The notes under the pieces are model-generated. The model was not told the DNA's origin. It saw nothing but the letters and a program-made list of their open reading frames with translations, and did no database searches. Below are positions 8,466 through 18,533 of a stretch of 64,000 nt of DNA, piece by piece; within the stretch, counting starts at the first letter, position 1; each line of letters opens with the position of its first letter. The translations under genes were made by a program, and so were the position numbers. This DNA comes from Celerinatantimonas yamalensis. Its GTDB lineage: Bacteria; Pseudomonadota; Gammaproteobacteria; Enterobacterales; Celerinatantimonadaceae. The stretch lies in NCBI RefSeq assembly GCF_046054155.1, contig NZ_JBEQCT010000001.1:910054-974053 (forward strand), in the 5' to 3' direction.

Positions 8466-9608
8466 TTAGTTGGCTCGCAACACCACAGTCGCTTGCAAGC
8501 GGCGCTGACCAAAGCGAGACATTTTCTCGAATTCATCCCGAGCAATCGGCATATATTGACAATCTAACGGACTTTGGTTGGGATCTTTTTCTTCAAAATC
8601 TGGATCATGGACCAAAATACAATGCTCGTCATAACCAGACATCACCACCCAATGAGGCGACTTTTTCCCATCCATCCGAAAAGTGCTGATCAATATAATG
8701 GCCAAAGCTCCGGAATCAAAGGCGGTGATCAATTGTGCTAATGGCATCACTGAATAATGAACGGGAATATCTTCAGTTTTACATTGCTTCATAAAGCTAT
8801 AGTGCACCCGTTCAATGACCGCTTTTTTTAATTGATCACGAACACTGTCAACAAATAATGGCCCCTCTTGGCTTAGCCAGACTTTTGCCGACAATCCCCG
8901 CTTCTGCGCGGCTAAGGCTAAGCCCATGGGATGGCAACCACCATGACCGGCGGTCATAAAAATGGTCGTCGCTTCCCGCCAGATATCTAACTCATCTTCG
9001 GGGGTTGCTTGGTAATTTGGATTAAACGCTGAAAGTACCATTTGTAAGGACACCGGCCCACAGGTAAACGGCGTTCGTTGTGCCAACCAAGGGAGCGGAT
9101 GCGAGCTTTGTTCAACACTCATATGACGAAGCGGCTTTTGCATCCGAATCGCATCGCTTTGATCTTCATAATAAGCATGGTAGTAACCGAACTCACGGTA
9201 GTCCATTTTTTGATATAAGGTGATGGCGACTTGGTTCAGTGCACTGACTTCCAAACGCAATAATGTTTTGCCAGTGTTAATTGCTTTTTGTTCACAGGCT
9301 TTCAGCAACCGAATGCCAATTCCGAAGCCACGTGCAAAAGAAGCAACCGCCAATGAATACAAGCGCGCTAAGCGAGTTCCTTGGCGCAAATGCAATAGTG
9401 CATAACCCAACAAACCTTGCGCCCCAACAGCTATCAATAACACCGAACCATCACTCATAATCGCTCGGCGAAAACTGCGACGACTAAGGCGATCATAATT
9501 AAACGCGAGCTCTTCTAGGGCCACCAACGCCGTTAAATCATCCAATGTCGCTAGACGAATATCTGGATTGAAAAGCTGTTCATTTTTACATGCAGTCATG
9601 ATCATCAT
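8466..9608 (-). CDS. Fusion of GNAT acetyltransferase and C39-like cysteine peptidase
   Basis: Residues about 15-160 form a GNAT domain, with acetyl-CoA loop SLAVASFARGFGIGIRLL. Residues about 165-375 form a papain-like, C39-type peptidase domain. The likely catalytic cysteine is C183 in TPFTCGPVSLQMVL, the histidine H319 in SPHWVVMSGYD, and the aspartate lies in HDPD near 335. C39 peptidases typically cleave double-glycine leaders; this family lacks a transporter domain. It is divergent from the ATP-grasp gene at 9863, so the 250 bases between them probably hold both promoters. The pairing recurs in gammaproteobacteria, but its substrate is unknown. Confidence 0.85.
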   Translation of the reverse strand: MMIMTACKNEQLFNPDIRLATLDDLTALVALEELAFNYDRLSRRSFRRAIMSDGSVLLIAVGAQGLLGYALLHLRQGTRLARLYSLAVASFARGFGIGIRLLKACEQKAINTGKTLLRLEVSALNQVAITLYQKMDYREFGYYHAYYEDQSDAIRMQKPLRHMSVEQSSHPLPWLAQRTPFTCGPVSLQMVLSAFNPNYQATPEDELDIWREATTIFMTAGHGGCHPMGLALAAQKRGLSAKVWLSQEGPLFVDSVRDQLKKAVIERVHYSFMKQCKTEDIPVHYSVMPLAQLITAFDSGALAIILISTFRMDGKKSPHWVVMSGYDEHCILVHDPDFEEKDPNQSPLDCQYMPIARDEFEKMSRFGQRRLQATVVLRAN

Positions 9609-9862
9609 CTCGCCTTAAACTAGGCATAAAGTCGCTTAAACAAACCATTCAGCCCATCTCAAAGCAGTGAATATGGCAAGCATAATAATCGAATATTTTA
9701 GGTTGAATGATCAGCAAAAGATAGCGAAATGGGCATCCCAAAAAACATTTTATTTATCTTAATTTGGACTATTGTTAAAACACAAAAACAGGCGCACTAT
9801 CCGCGTCAATCACTTGTACATTTACCATTACTCACCTTTATTAAAAAGGAACCCCAAAGCCA

Positions 9863-11338
9863 ATGTCACAGACGTACATTGTTGTTGATCAGGCCAAAGA
9901 TTGGTCCGCATTTTTACCCAGTGATCATGTGATCACCTTTTCGCAATATCTAAACTTGACAACCAAAAGCCAAGAGCGAATTCGCGTTATCAACCTATGT
10001 AAAAGTAGTAAGTATCTTTCAGATGGTTATTATTGTTCGCTATTGGCTGAAAGTCGCGGACACCACGTTATGCCTTCAGTTAGGGTGTTAAATGACTTAG
10101 GCAAAAAAAGTCTTTACGAGCTAGAGCTCTCTCATTGGCTACCACTATTGGCAACAAAGCTCGTCATCCCTGATGCGCCTACCGATCTAAAATTTCATTG
10201 CATATTTGGTCAATGCGTTCATCCAGAGATGAAAGAGTTTGCCCACAAATTGTTCGAGAGCTTCCCTTGTCCGATCATAGAGGTAACCTTGAAGTATCGT
10301 AAGCAGTGGCAAGTAACCGCATTACAACCAACCTCTCAACGCCAACTCAATGATACGGAAGAAAATCTTTTCGCTGAATCGTTAGAAGCATTCAGCAACA
10401 AAGTCTGGAGCACCGGTCGGGTTCATCGCACCGCGAAATTCGATCTCGCCATCTTAGCTAATTCACAAGAAGTATTGCCACCGAGTGATACACAGGCGTT
10501 GAAAAAATTTGTCCAAGCAGGGAAACAATTGGGCATTCATATCGATGTGATTGGCCCCAAAGATATTATGCGATTGCCAGAATATGACGCACTGTTCATT
10601 CGCGAAACAACGAACATTGACCACCATACTTATCAATTTGCTAAAACGGCCGAAGATATGGGCTTAGTGGTGATGGATGATCCTCAATCGATTATGCGCT
10701 GCACCAATAAAGTTTACTTGGCAGATTTATTCCATACCCATAAAGTCCCCTGCCCGAAAACGCAGATTGTCCATAGAAGGGATCATAATATAGAAGAATC
10801 GCTCGAAGCTGTCATCAGTTACCCCATGGTGGTCAAAATTCCTGACGGTTCGTTCTCTAAAGGCGTAATCAAAGCAGAAAATCGGGATGAATTAAGAACA
10901 AGTTTAACAAGCTTATTTAAGAAGTCGTCTTTATTACTGGTGCAGGAATATCTATACACTGAATTCGACTGGCGTATCGGTATTTTGAACAATAAACCTA
11001 TTTTCGCCTGTCGTTATTATATGGTTAAAAATCACTGGCAGATCTACAAACACACAGAGACTGACAGTAAAAGCGGTGGTTTTGATACATTGGCCACCTT
11101 TGAAGTACCAAGACGCGTATTACAAGCTGCAATTGCGGCAACGAAACCCATTGGTGACGGTCTGTACGGAGTCGATGTAAAAGAGGTCAACGGCCGCGGG
11201 TATGTGATCGAAGTAAACGATAACCCAAGTATTGATCGAGGCGTAGAAGACAAATATTTAGGGAATGAACTCTACATGCAGATTATGTCTGAATTTTTGC
11301 GCCGCATGCAGCTTAAACGCAGCGATAACCCAGCCTAA
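9863..11338 (+). CDS. RimK-like ATP-grasp ligase
   Basis: The 491-residue protein has a RimK-associated N-terminal domain (residues 1-200), then an ATP-grasp ligase domain. MVVKIPDGSFSKGVIKA is the ATP-binding loop, LLVQEYLYTEFDWRIGIL follows, and VDVKEVNGRGYVIEVNDNPSIDRGVEDK holds the metal-binding glutamate and asparagine. RimK relatives add amino acids to a carboxyl end of a protein or peptide. Divergent pairing with the GNAT/C39 peptidase gene suggests a shared peptide or protein substrate, which is inference. The target is not visible here. Confidence 0.88.
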   Translation: MSQTYIVVDQAKDWSAFLPSDHVITFSQYLNLTTKSQERIRVINLCKSSKYLSDGYYCSLLAESRGHHVMPSVRVLNDLGKKSLYELELSHWLPLLATKLVIPDAPTDLKFHCIFGQCVHPEMKEFAHKLFESFPCPIIEVTLKYRKQWQVTALQPTSQRQLNDTEENLFAESLEAFSNKVWSTGRVHRTAKFDLAILANSQEVLPPSDTQALKKFVQAGKQLGIHIDVIGPKDIMRLPEYDALFIRETTNIDHHTYQFAKTAEDMGLVVMDDPQSIMRCTNKVYLADLFHTHKVPCPKTQIVHRRDHNIEESLEAVISYPMVVKIPDGSFSKGVIKAENRDELRTSLTSLFKKSSLLLVQEYLYTEFDWRIGILNNKPIFACRYYMVKNHWQIYKHTETDSKSGGFDTLATFEVPRRVLQAAIAATKPIGDGLYGVDVKEVNGRGYVIEVNDNPSIDRGVEDKYLGNELYMQIMSEFLRRMQLKRSDNPA

Positions 11339-11349
11339 ACACAAATTAT

Positions 11350-11386
11350 CCCAAGCCTTTCCTGAATAAAACCCCCAAGGCTTGGG
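11350..11386 (+). terminator. Hairpin after the ATP-grasp gene, likely terminator
   Basis: CCCAAGCCTT at 11350-11359 pairs perfectly with AAGGCTTGGG at 11377-11386. It starts 12 bases after the stop codon. The following run (GCTATTTG) is only weakly T-rich. Confidence 0.5.
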
Positions 11387-11953
11387 GCTATTTGAGCAAT
11401 AAATAATACATAAAACCGCTCTAAAAATGGATGTTCAGCACATACTAGACGATAAAGCATACTGCCTTGTCGTTTATTAAGCGCAACAAAACGATAAATC
11501 CATTTAACTTACAGAAGTACTGGCACCGGTTAATACATTAGATATTTACGAGCTTCCCAACATTTTTTCACTGAAAGGATCTATGCGTTTTTCGGCAATA
11601 TCTTTTTTGTCCACAGCCTCGATTTAGCGCTCGATAAACTGTGGAACAATGACATTGAACGGTTTTTTCGATTTTAGAGAAGAAGTTCCCCATTCCAAAA
11701 GTACGGACATCTGGTATATTCTCCCCTCGATCAACAGCTGATAACTCATGGTCATACTGGTTCATCTTTGGCGAAAAAAGCTTACCACTTTCAGCGTTGG
11801 CTTTCTCTTGTATACCATTCAATGAGCGTCGCACTTATGATCTGAAATCGGGCATAATGACTAAGATATGTAGTCAGTTCTATTCACTAATGCGATATAG
11901 CTCGGCTATAAATCGTCATTTATGGGGCATCGCAAATTCAATGGGAGTCATTC
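11387..11953. other. Gene-poor stretch
   Basis: No convincing gene is seen in these 570 bases. An 88-codon frame on the minus strand at 11568-11834 has no recognisable domain and no good ribosome binding site. The right end should hold the promoter of the DUF1275 gene. Confidence 0.4.
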
Positions 11954-12649
11954 GTGTTATCTAGGTTACCGAAGTGGGTAGAATATGGGGCTTTTTTACT
12001 TGCACTGGTGGCAGGCTATGTCAACGCTATCGCTTTATTAGGGTTTGAACATCAGGCCGTATCGCATTTGTCAGGCACCGCTACCTTAGTGGGCAGTCAG
12101 ATTGTCAATGGCTCTGGGCAGCTTTTTCATCTATTAGGCATTTTATTGAGCTTTGTGTTCGGTTCGGCCATATCAGGTTTTATGCTAACGGGGACATCAC
12201 TCAAATTGGGACGTTTTTACGATGTCTTATTAGTGATGGAAGCTTGTTTCCTACTTGTTGCCATGTATTTGCTAATGAATGACAATACAACGGGACATTT
12301 TTTTGCCTCCGCCGCATGTGGACTACAAAATGCGTTAGCAACCACCTACAGTGGTGCCGTGATAAGAACAACCCATGTTACAGGCATTTTTACCGATCTA
12401 GGCATCATGTTAGGCAGCGCTTTTCGCGGCAAAGATTTAGATAAACGCAAAATGTGGCTATTTGTGATTATCGTGCTTGGGTTCATATCTGGCGGTTCTG
12501 TGGGCACGTTGGTCTATGACACCTACCGCTTTAAAGCTTTAGCTATTCCAGCTGCCTTTTGTTTTCTATTGGCGATTGTATACCGTATTTATAGGCAAAA
12601 ATTGATACAAACTGAACCCATCACATTTGAACAGAGCTCGTCACAATAA
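11954..12649 (+). CDS. DUF1275 (YoaK family) membrane protein
   Basis: The 231-residue inner-membrane protein has about six hydrophobic segments. The family motifs AGYVNAIALLGF, VSHLSGTATLVG, CGLQNALATTYSGAVIRTTHVTGIFTDLG and the final hydrophobic pair are all present. The start is a GTG preceded by GGGAG. The function of the family is unknown. It stands alone as a monocistronic gene. Confidence 0.85.
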   Translation: MLSRLPKWVEYGAFLLALVAGYVNAIALLGFEHQAVSHLSGTATLVGSQIVNGSGQLFHLLGILLSFVFGSAISGFMLTGTSLKLGRFYDVLLVMEACFLLVAMYLLMNDNTTGHFFASAACGLQNALATTYSGAVIRTTHVTGIFTDLGIMLGSAFRGKDLDKRKMWLFVIIVLGFISGGSVGTLVYDTYRFKALAIPAAFCFLLAIVYRIYRQKLIQTEPITFEQSSSQ

Positions 12650-13141
12650 TGTCTACCCCACCCCATAACGGGAGAACGAGCATCTGGTAAATAAGCTCTA
12701 CCAGCATTTATCTTTGCTGAGAAAAATGACAACGGGAGTCAACACAGTTCTATCACTCGACTGAAAATGAGCTGTTTCTCATAATACTAATTGATCCGCA
12801 GCATCACTGAAAAAACTCAGATTGTTGAGTGCCTCTTAGTCTTTTTCCTAGCAGATGTTTTAGTTAAAACACTTTTCATGGATCATAATCAATACGACAA
12901 AGTGCTGTGTACCAATATCACTTCATCCTAAATTTTTACCGTTACTTTTCATACTATTGAGGGTCCTATCTAGGCTGCCATGGTCAAGATTATCTCTAGC
13001 AACATAAAAATCGCGAGTTCAACTTTCAACGTTCCCGTTTAAAAAAATAGTAAGCTAAAGCCAAAACCCGATTTGAAAAATGACTCAAATAAATAGGCGT
13101 CGGATCTAATGTCAAAGGTAAAACGGCCTACTGCTATCAAA
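12650..13141. other. Intergenic stretch between convergent genes
   Basis: These 490 bases separate the convergent DUF1275 and trehalase genes. No open frame with coding character and no clear terminator hairpin is visible by eye. Confidence 0.4.
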
Positions 13142-14806
13142 CTACTGTGCATTAGGAATATCGTGCGCACTATTACAGGTTTTTTGTGCAGGACAATATT
13201 TATCCAACAGCATCAACGTCACCCCATTCGTCCAACCGAAACCATCTTGTAACGGATATTCACCACCACCACCACCCCCTAATTTTTTACCTTCAACCAC
13301 ATATTTTTCCACCAGCTTATGCTCTTTATCATAAGTGACCTGGACATTACGCAAAAATCGCAATCCGACCTTTTTTGATAATTGAGGTTGATGGTAATAA
13401 TCTAACCCTTTAACCGCAATCCACTGTAGCGGCGCCCAGCCATTAGGCGCATCCCACTGCTGGCCCGTATTTAAGGTAGTGGTGAGCAATCCGCCAGGTT
13501 TAATCAGTTGTTGATCAACCGCTTTTGCCGTCTGTTTCGCTTGGTTTTTCTCTGCAATTTGCATATAGAGAGGGAAAAGTGTCGCCGCAGTCAACTGTGG
13601 ATGGATCTTTTTCTCTTTCCAATTGTAATCCGCATACCAACCTTGTTGATCATTCCACAAATAATGATTAATGGCCGCGCGGCGAACATTCGCTCGTTGG
13701 GTATATAGCTTCGCTAGGTCAGACTGGTCATTCAGTTTATAGGCCTTGGCAAGCACCCGTTCCAAATGGTAAATCAAGCTATTCAAATCAACAGGAACCA
13801 ACTGCGTGGTCCGAATCGAAGTTAATTGATTTGTTTTAGCAAACCAACGAGAGCTAAAATCCCAACCCGAAGCCGCGCCTGCTCGCAGATTACGATAAAG
13901 TTTGGCTCTATCATCCTGCGGCACGTGCCGAGCAGTTTTAATATCATCGAGCCAAGATTCTGTACGAGGCACATCTCGGGCATCCCAATAGCGATTAAGC
14001 AACGTTCCATCATCAAGCTTCACCACACGATTAACAGCATGACCTCGTTTAACTCGATCACGGCCTTGCATCCAATAATCATATTCTAATTGTAACTGTG
14101 GCAAATAATGTCGATACGCTTTATCCCCCTCATGAGTCGCTAGTAGATCGACCATCATGCTAAAAAATGGGGGTTGAGAACGGCTCAGATAATAACTGCG
14201 ATTACCATTAGGGATGAGTCCATAATGGTCGAGCTCCCAAGCAAAATTATCCACCATATTTTTAATACTATCCCAGTGGCCACTTTCAGCTAAGCCCAAC
14301 ATGGTAAAATAACTATCCCAGTAATAGACCTCACGAAAACGTCCGCCAGGAACCACATAAGAATAGGGCAATGGCAACAACGAATCATATTTCCCTGACA
14401 TTTTCGCAGTTCGAGTTAATACCGGCCATAACCCATCAATATGAGCACGTAAACTCTGATTAGATGGCGGCACATAAGCTTGCCCTTGACTGGGCAAAAT
14501 GAAATGGTGTTGCACAAACTGCTTTAGATCAAAATCAGGTTGAGTTTTCTGGCTCTGCCAACTCGCAATAATGGATGCTGGATCAGAGGTAGGCACCGCA
14601 TCGGCAAAGGTCTTTTGGTCAGTAAATAATGCCGCCTTTTGCACCGTATCGAATAGCGAACCCAACAAAATATCTGGAGGCTGAGGGGACCTACTCGCGG
14701 AGCTGTCGGCATAGACAGTTATCGGCAAAAGGCCTAGAGCAATACTTAAGATGATCGGGGTGAGACGAAAAGGCTTTCTAGGCAACATGGCAGCAATATC
14801 AGTCAT
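13142..14806 (-). CDS. treA: Periplasmic trehalase (GH37)
   Basis: It hydrolyses trehalose to two glucose molecules in the periplasm. The N-terminus has a basic stretch and a hydrophobic core ending VYADSSA, a signal peptide with cleavage near residue 34. Trehalase signature 1 (PGGRFREVYYWDSYF, residues 153-167) and signature 2 (QWDAPNGWAPLQ, about 448-460) are intact, followed by the glycine-rich GGGGGGEYPLQDGFGWTNG. The length of 554 is typical. It is monocistronic, and an internal ATG six codons in could also serve as start. Confidence 0.95.
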   Translation of the reverse strand: MTDIAAMLPRKPFRLTPIILSIALGLLPITVYADSSASRSPQPPDILLGSLFDTVQKAALFTDQKTFADAVPTSDPASIIASWQSQKTQPDFDLKQFVQHHFILPSQGQAYVPPSNQSLRAHIDGLWPVLTRTAKMSGKYDSLLPLPYSYVVPGGRFREVYYWDSYFTMLGLAESGHWDSIKNMVDNFAWELDHYGLIPNGNRSYYLSRSQPPFFSMMVDLLATHEGDKAYRHYLPQLQLEYDYWMQGRDRVKRGHAVNRVVKLDDGTLLNRYWDARDVPRTESWLDDIKTARHVPQDDRAKLYRNLRAGAASGWDFSSRWFAKTNQLTSIRTTQLVPVDLNSLIYHLERVLAKAYKLNDQSDLAKLYTQRANVRRAAINHYLWNDQQGWYADYNWKEKKIHPQLTAATLFPLYMQIAEKNQAKQTAKAVDQQLIKPGGLLTTTLNTGQQWDAPNGWAPLQWIAVKGLDYYHQPQLSKKVGLRFLRNVQVTYDKEHKLVEKYVVEGKKLGGGGGGEYPLQDGFGWTNGVTLMLLDKYCPAQKTCNSAHDIPNAQ

Positions 14807-15100
14807 TCGCTTATACTCCTTTGCAACTTAAATGAAAGACACCACAACAATATTAATACAATGATCAATAGGTAATATCGACCAACAGCACAGAAATTAG
14901 CTTGCAGCACACATTTAATCGAATGGGTTTAAAAATGCCACCGGTAACGAACATTTCTCTATCCACCTCAAAAACTACTTTATTTGTAAATTTCGATAAA
15001 ACGACAATCTAATCCACTCATAAGACAATCACGGTATTTGTGCCCGGTTAGCCTGCACACTGCAGCAGAAAATTAAGAAGCCTTTCAAAAATCCATAAAA
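14807..15100. other. Intergenic stretch upstream of treA
   Basis: About 290 bases lie between the divergent end of the ABC-F transcription unit and the trehalase start. It should contain the treA promoter, but no operator repeat is clear by eye. Confidence 0.35.
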
Positions 15101-15126
15101 AAGCCACCTTGTTAAAAAGGTGGCTT
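15101..15126 (-). terminator. Rho-independent terminator of ybiT
   Basis: AAGCCACCTT at 15101-15110 pairs perfectly with AAGGTGGCTT at 15117-15126. On the minus strand the stem is followed by a run of six T. It lies about 100 bases beyond the stop of the ABC-F gene at 15229. Confidence 0.85.
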
Positions 15127-15228
15127 GTAAATCCGTACAGATAACTCATATGCCGTGATGAAAAACATAAAGATAACCGCGAACAACTATCGCGCACCCT
15201 ATGTTTGATAACCTCAATCGTTCATGAA

Positions 15229-16824
15229 CTACCCAGTAAGCCCTTGCTTAGCAAGATACTCATCATATGAACCATGAAAATCACTCACACCATCTTGAGT
15301 AATCTCGATAATCCGAGTCGCAATGGAGGAAACAAACTGACGATCGTGAGAGACAAATAATAACGTCCCTTTATAATTTTCAAGCGCTAAATTCAACGCT
15401 TCAATCGATTCCATATCCATATGGTTGGTCGGCTCATCCATCAACAAAATATTCGGTTGTTGCATGATCAACTTACCAAAGAGCATACGGCCTTGTTCAC
15501 CACCGGAGATGACTTTCACCGACTTATTGATTTCATTTTGTGAAAACAGCATGCGCCCAAGAATGCCACGAACAGTCTGTTCGTCATCACCTTCTTGTTT
15601 CCACTGCCCCATCCAATCTAATAGATTCATATCTTGACCGAATTCATGCGCATGGTCTTGCGCGTAATAGCCAATATTACTATTTTCAGACCACTTGATC
15701 TCACCGGCTATCGGCGCCATCACCCCGGCTAATGTATTGAGTAATGTCGATTTACCAATACCATTTTTCCCGATAATCGCAATGCGCTCGCCCACTTCAA
15801 TCATCAAATCCACACCATCAAACAAAATATTGTCACCATAACCTTGTTTGAGTTGGTTCACTTCAAGAGCATTACGAAACAACTCTTTCTCTTGATCAAA
15901 GCGAATAAAAGGTGATTGACGGCTGGATGGCTTGACCTCTTCAAGCTCAATTTTATCCATACGCTTTTGCCGAGAAGTGGCTTGCTTGGCTTTTGACGCA
16001 TTGGCTGAGAAGCGACTGACGAATGTTCTTAACTCTGCAATTTGTGCTTTTTTCTTCGCATTATCAGCATGTAAGCGCTCACGAACCTGTTCGGCGGCAA
16101 TCATGTACTCATCGTAATTACCATGGAATAAGCGCAGTTCCCCATAATCTAAATCAGCCATATGGGTACAGACGGTATTTAGAAAATGCCGGTCATGCGA
16201 GATAATAATCATGGTGCAATTACGCGTCTGCAGTGTTTGCTCTAACCAAGCAATGGTATGCATATCGAGGTTGTTGGTCGGTTCATCAAGCAACATGATA
16301 TCAGGTTCAGCAAACAATACTTGAGCCAGTAAAACCCGCAATTTCAGACCGGGGGCAATGGCGTTCATTAAACCAAAATGCTGACTTTCTGGAATACCTA
16401 AGCCAAGCAGTAGCTCGCCTGCTCGCGCTTCGGCTGAATAGCCATCCATTTCGGCAAACTCAGTCTCTAGATCACCCACACGCATGCCATCTTCATCAGA
16501 CATCTCAGGTAATGAATAGATCCGGTCACGCTCCTCTTTGACGCGCCACAGTTCCTTATGACCCATAATCACCGTATCAATCACGGTATATTCTTCAAAA
16601 GCGAACTGATCTTGTCCTAGTTTGGCAATCCGTTCGTTGGGATCGGTCATCACCGTTCCTGCAGAAGGCTCTAACTCATCACTCAAAATTTTCATGAAGG
16701 TAGATTTGCCACTGCCGTTCGCGCCAATAAGGCCGTAACGGTTGCCATGACCAAATTTGATCGATATGTTTTCAAACAATGGCTTAGCGCCAAATTGCAT
16801 GGTGATGTTTGCAGTTGCTAGCAC
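15229..16824 (-). CDS. ybiT: ABC-F ATPase YbiT
   Basis: This cytosolic tandem ATPase of the ABC-F class acts on ribosomes and has no membrane domain. Walker A motifs are GANGSGKST and GKNGIGKST, and Walker B/D-loops are LLDEPTNNLD and LMDEPTNHMD. Between them lies the charged linker NAKKKAQIAELRTFVSRFSA. Residue by residue it follows enterobacterial YbiT rather than EttA or Uup. The frame is open further upstream, but a GTG at 16824 gives 531 residues, the YbiT length, and aligns with the family N-terminus. GGA lies upstream as a weak ribosome binding site. Confidence 0.93.
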   Translation of the reverse strand: MLATANITMQFGAKPLFENISIKFGHGNRYGLIGANGSGKSTFMKILSDELEPSAGTVMTDPNERIAKLGQDQFAFEEYTVIDTVIMGHKELWRVKEERDRIYSLPEMSDEDGMRVGDLETEFAEMDGYSAEARAGELLLGLGIPESQHFGLMNAIAPGLKLRVLLAQVLFAEPDIMLLDEPTNNLDMHTIAWLEQTLQTRNCTMIIISHDRHFLNTVCTHMADLDYGELRLFHGNYDEYMIAAEQVRERLHADNAKKKAQIAELRTFVSRFSANASKAKQATSRQKRMDKIELEEVKPSSRQSPFIRFDQEKELFRNALEVNQLKQGYGDNILFDGVDLMIEVGERIAIIGKNGIGKSTLLNTLAGVMAPIAGEIKWSENSNIGYYAQDHAHEFGQDMNLLDWMGQWKQEGDDEQTVRGILGRMLFSQNEINKSVKVISGGEQGRMLFGKLIMQQPNILLMDEPTNHMDMESIEALNLALENYKGTLLFVSHDRQFVSSIATRIIEITQDGVSDFHGSYDEYLAKQGLTG

Positions 16825-17303
16825 AAAAAAATTCCAAGTCGGTAGTAAACAAAAACAAAGCAGGCTAAGCGCCAACTTTTCGAATGGCGACATATTACCA
16901 GTTTTTGTGCGCTACATCAGGTTTTGAACATTGATCAAATAACAATCTATTCGCTCTATTTTGCGCTAAAGTCACCTGCAAGGGTAAAAAGCTATTATTT
17001 TCAATGGGTTTATGTCGCATTCACGATGTTGCCATCACACTGTTTTTTATTTGCACTTAGTTAAGGAACAATAAGGGCGGCTGAAGGGATTTAATCTTGA
17101 TGACCGATTGCGGATAGCACCTTTAGACGAAATGATATACAGCTCATAGCTTATGGATAGACCACCCAATAATCCATATATATAATTGAATATATTGAAA
17201 CTTTTATCATCAAATGAATAATGCCGCAATGTGAATCTCAACCAAATAAAGCTATCTATCTAGCGATAACCCTTGCAGTCAAGACCCACTTTGCACATTC
17301 ACT
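16825..17303. other. Intergenic stretch
   Basis: About 480 bases without a supported gene. A 64-codon minus-strand frame (17047-17241) has no recognisable feature. The left end should hold the ybiT promoter. Confidence 0.35.
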
Positions 17304-17666
17304 TTACTCTGCTAAAAATTCGTCCACTGCACTCAACGCCTGTGTACCGTAGACAAGAGAAGGGCCGCCCCCCATCATGACAGCAACATTGATAGTTTCG
17401 ATCAATTCTTGTCTTGTTGCGCCCGCTTGGATTGACGCTTTCGTATGAGCAGCAATACAGCCATCACAACGTGCAGCAATACCAATACTCAAAGCCATCA
17501 GCTCTTTGAGCTTGTTAGATAGTGCACCTTCTTGCATGGCAGCCTTGTGCATCGCCATAAAACTATCGAGCATAACAGGCGATGACCTTTTGTATTCGCG
17601 AGCAAAGGTATTTTGTTCGGTATTGATCTCTTTATAATTTTTCACGGCATTCATTCCACAATACAT
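17304..17666 (-). CDS. AhpD-like carboxymuconolactone decarboxylase family protein
   Basis: The 120-residue protein has one CMD domain. The motif ARCDGCIAAHTKASIQAGAT holds the C-x2-C pair and nearby histidine used by AhpD-type peroxidase-linked disulfide reductases. The sequence MMGGGPSLVYGTQAL is also typical. It may act as a small redox enzyme, and no partner gene lies beside it. The start is uncertain because ATGs at codons 1 and 5 are both possible. Confidence 0.85.
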   Translation of the reverse strand: MYCGMNAVKNYKEINTEQNTFAREYKRSSPVMLDSFMAMHKAAMQEGALSNKLKELMALSIGIAARCDGCIAAHTKASIQAGATRQELIETINVAVMMGGGPSLVYGTQALSAVDEFLAE

Positions 17667-18533
17667 TAGAATATACTAATATATTACACTGATTAATTTA
17701 ACAAAGCACGCTCCACAACAGCGAGCCTGCAACAAAACTGAACACTGCCGACGATGACCAATGAAGGGTATTAAAAAAAGTTGCACTTTATAGTTAATAT
17801 GGATTAAAGCGACTACGTGGTCAGATCTGTTATCTGCTCGAGAAACAATGGGCTTTAACTAGCTCCCCCACCATTCCCCTAAAGTGCATTAAGCCATCCC
17901 AGTGCAAATAGCGCGAAAAAAGCCCATGCCCTGTCACTTAGATATGTTTAAATTCAAAAATATACAACACAAAGATAAATGTCCCATCCGCTCAACCAAA
18001 GAGCTTTGGATACTGTGACCCATTTATCTATTAAACGATTTGGCGCAACACAAGTCACAAAGCTGTAGCCAAATAGATACAAATCGAAAAAACCTCCTAC
18101 GACTTAAAAAGTCTACAATATTGACGGTTTAAAATGCCCACAAACGCTTATCTAAATAAGACGATCCATAAGCAATGCCGTAATTTTTATTTTTAACTAT
18201 GCTCATTCATTTCAAATAACAAAAAAGCATTTACACTTTACAAACAAGATTATGGCACATCCATCCTTACTCATTAAATTAAATTAGAATTCATCTCCAA
18301 TAGTTTAATTAATTATATATTTATAACCACATCGAGACCAATTAATAACTAACTTTATATAATGAAAAGTGGTTATTTGAAAAAATAAGACTGCCTAGTC
18401 GTATATCTATTTTTTTGATATTTACATTCATACACTTAAAGCGACCTCTCAGTCTAGAATCCTGACGATTTAGCCAACCCAAGCTATTATATGTTGGGCT
18501 CATTCGATGAGCAAAATTGCAGCACATCGCCAA
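17667..18533. other. Long gene-poor stretch, AT-rich
   Basis: About 870 bases with no supported gene. The part 18180-18360 is notably AT-rich. A 63-codon minus frame at 18342-18533 lacks coding character. I see no RNA gene or attC-like structure here. Confidence 0.4.

Noticed and set aside
11568..11834. 88-codon minus-strand frame
   Set aside because: It has no recognisable domain, no good ribosome binding site and an odd composition. I treat it as chance or very old remnant sequence.
18342..18533. 63-codon minus-strand frame beside the unknown 288-residue gene
   Set aside because: AT-rich region, no ribosome binding site and no protein-like pattern.
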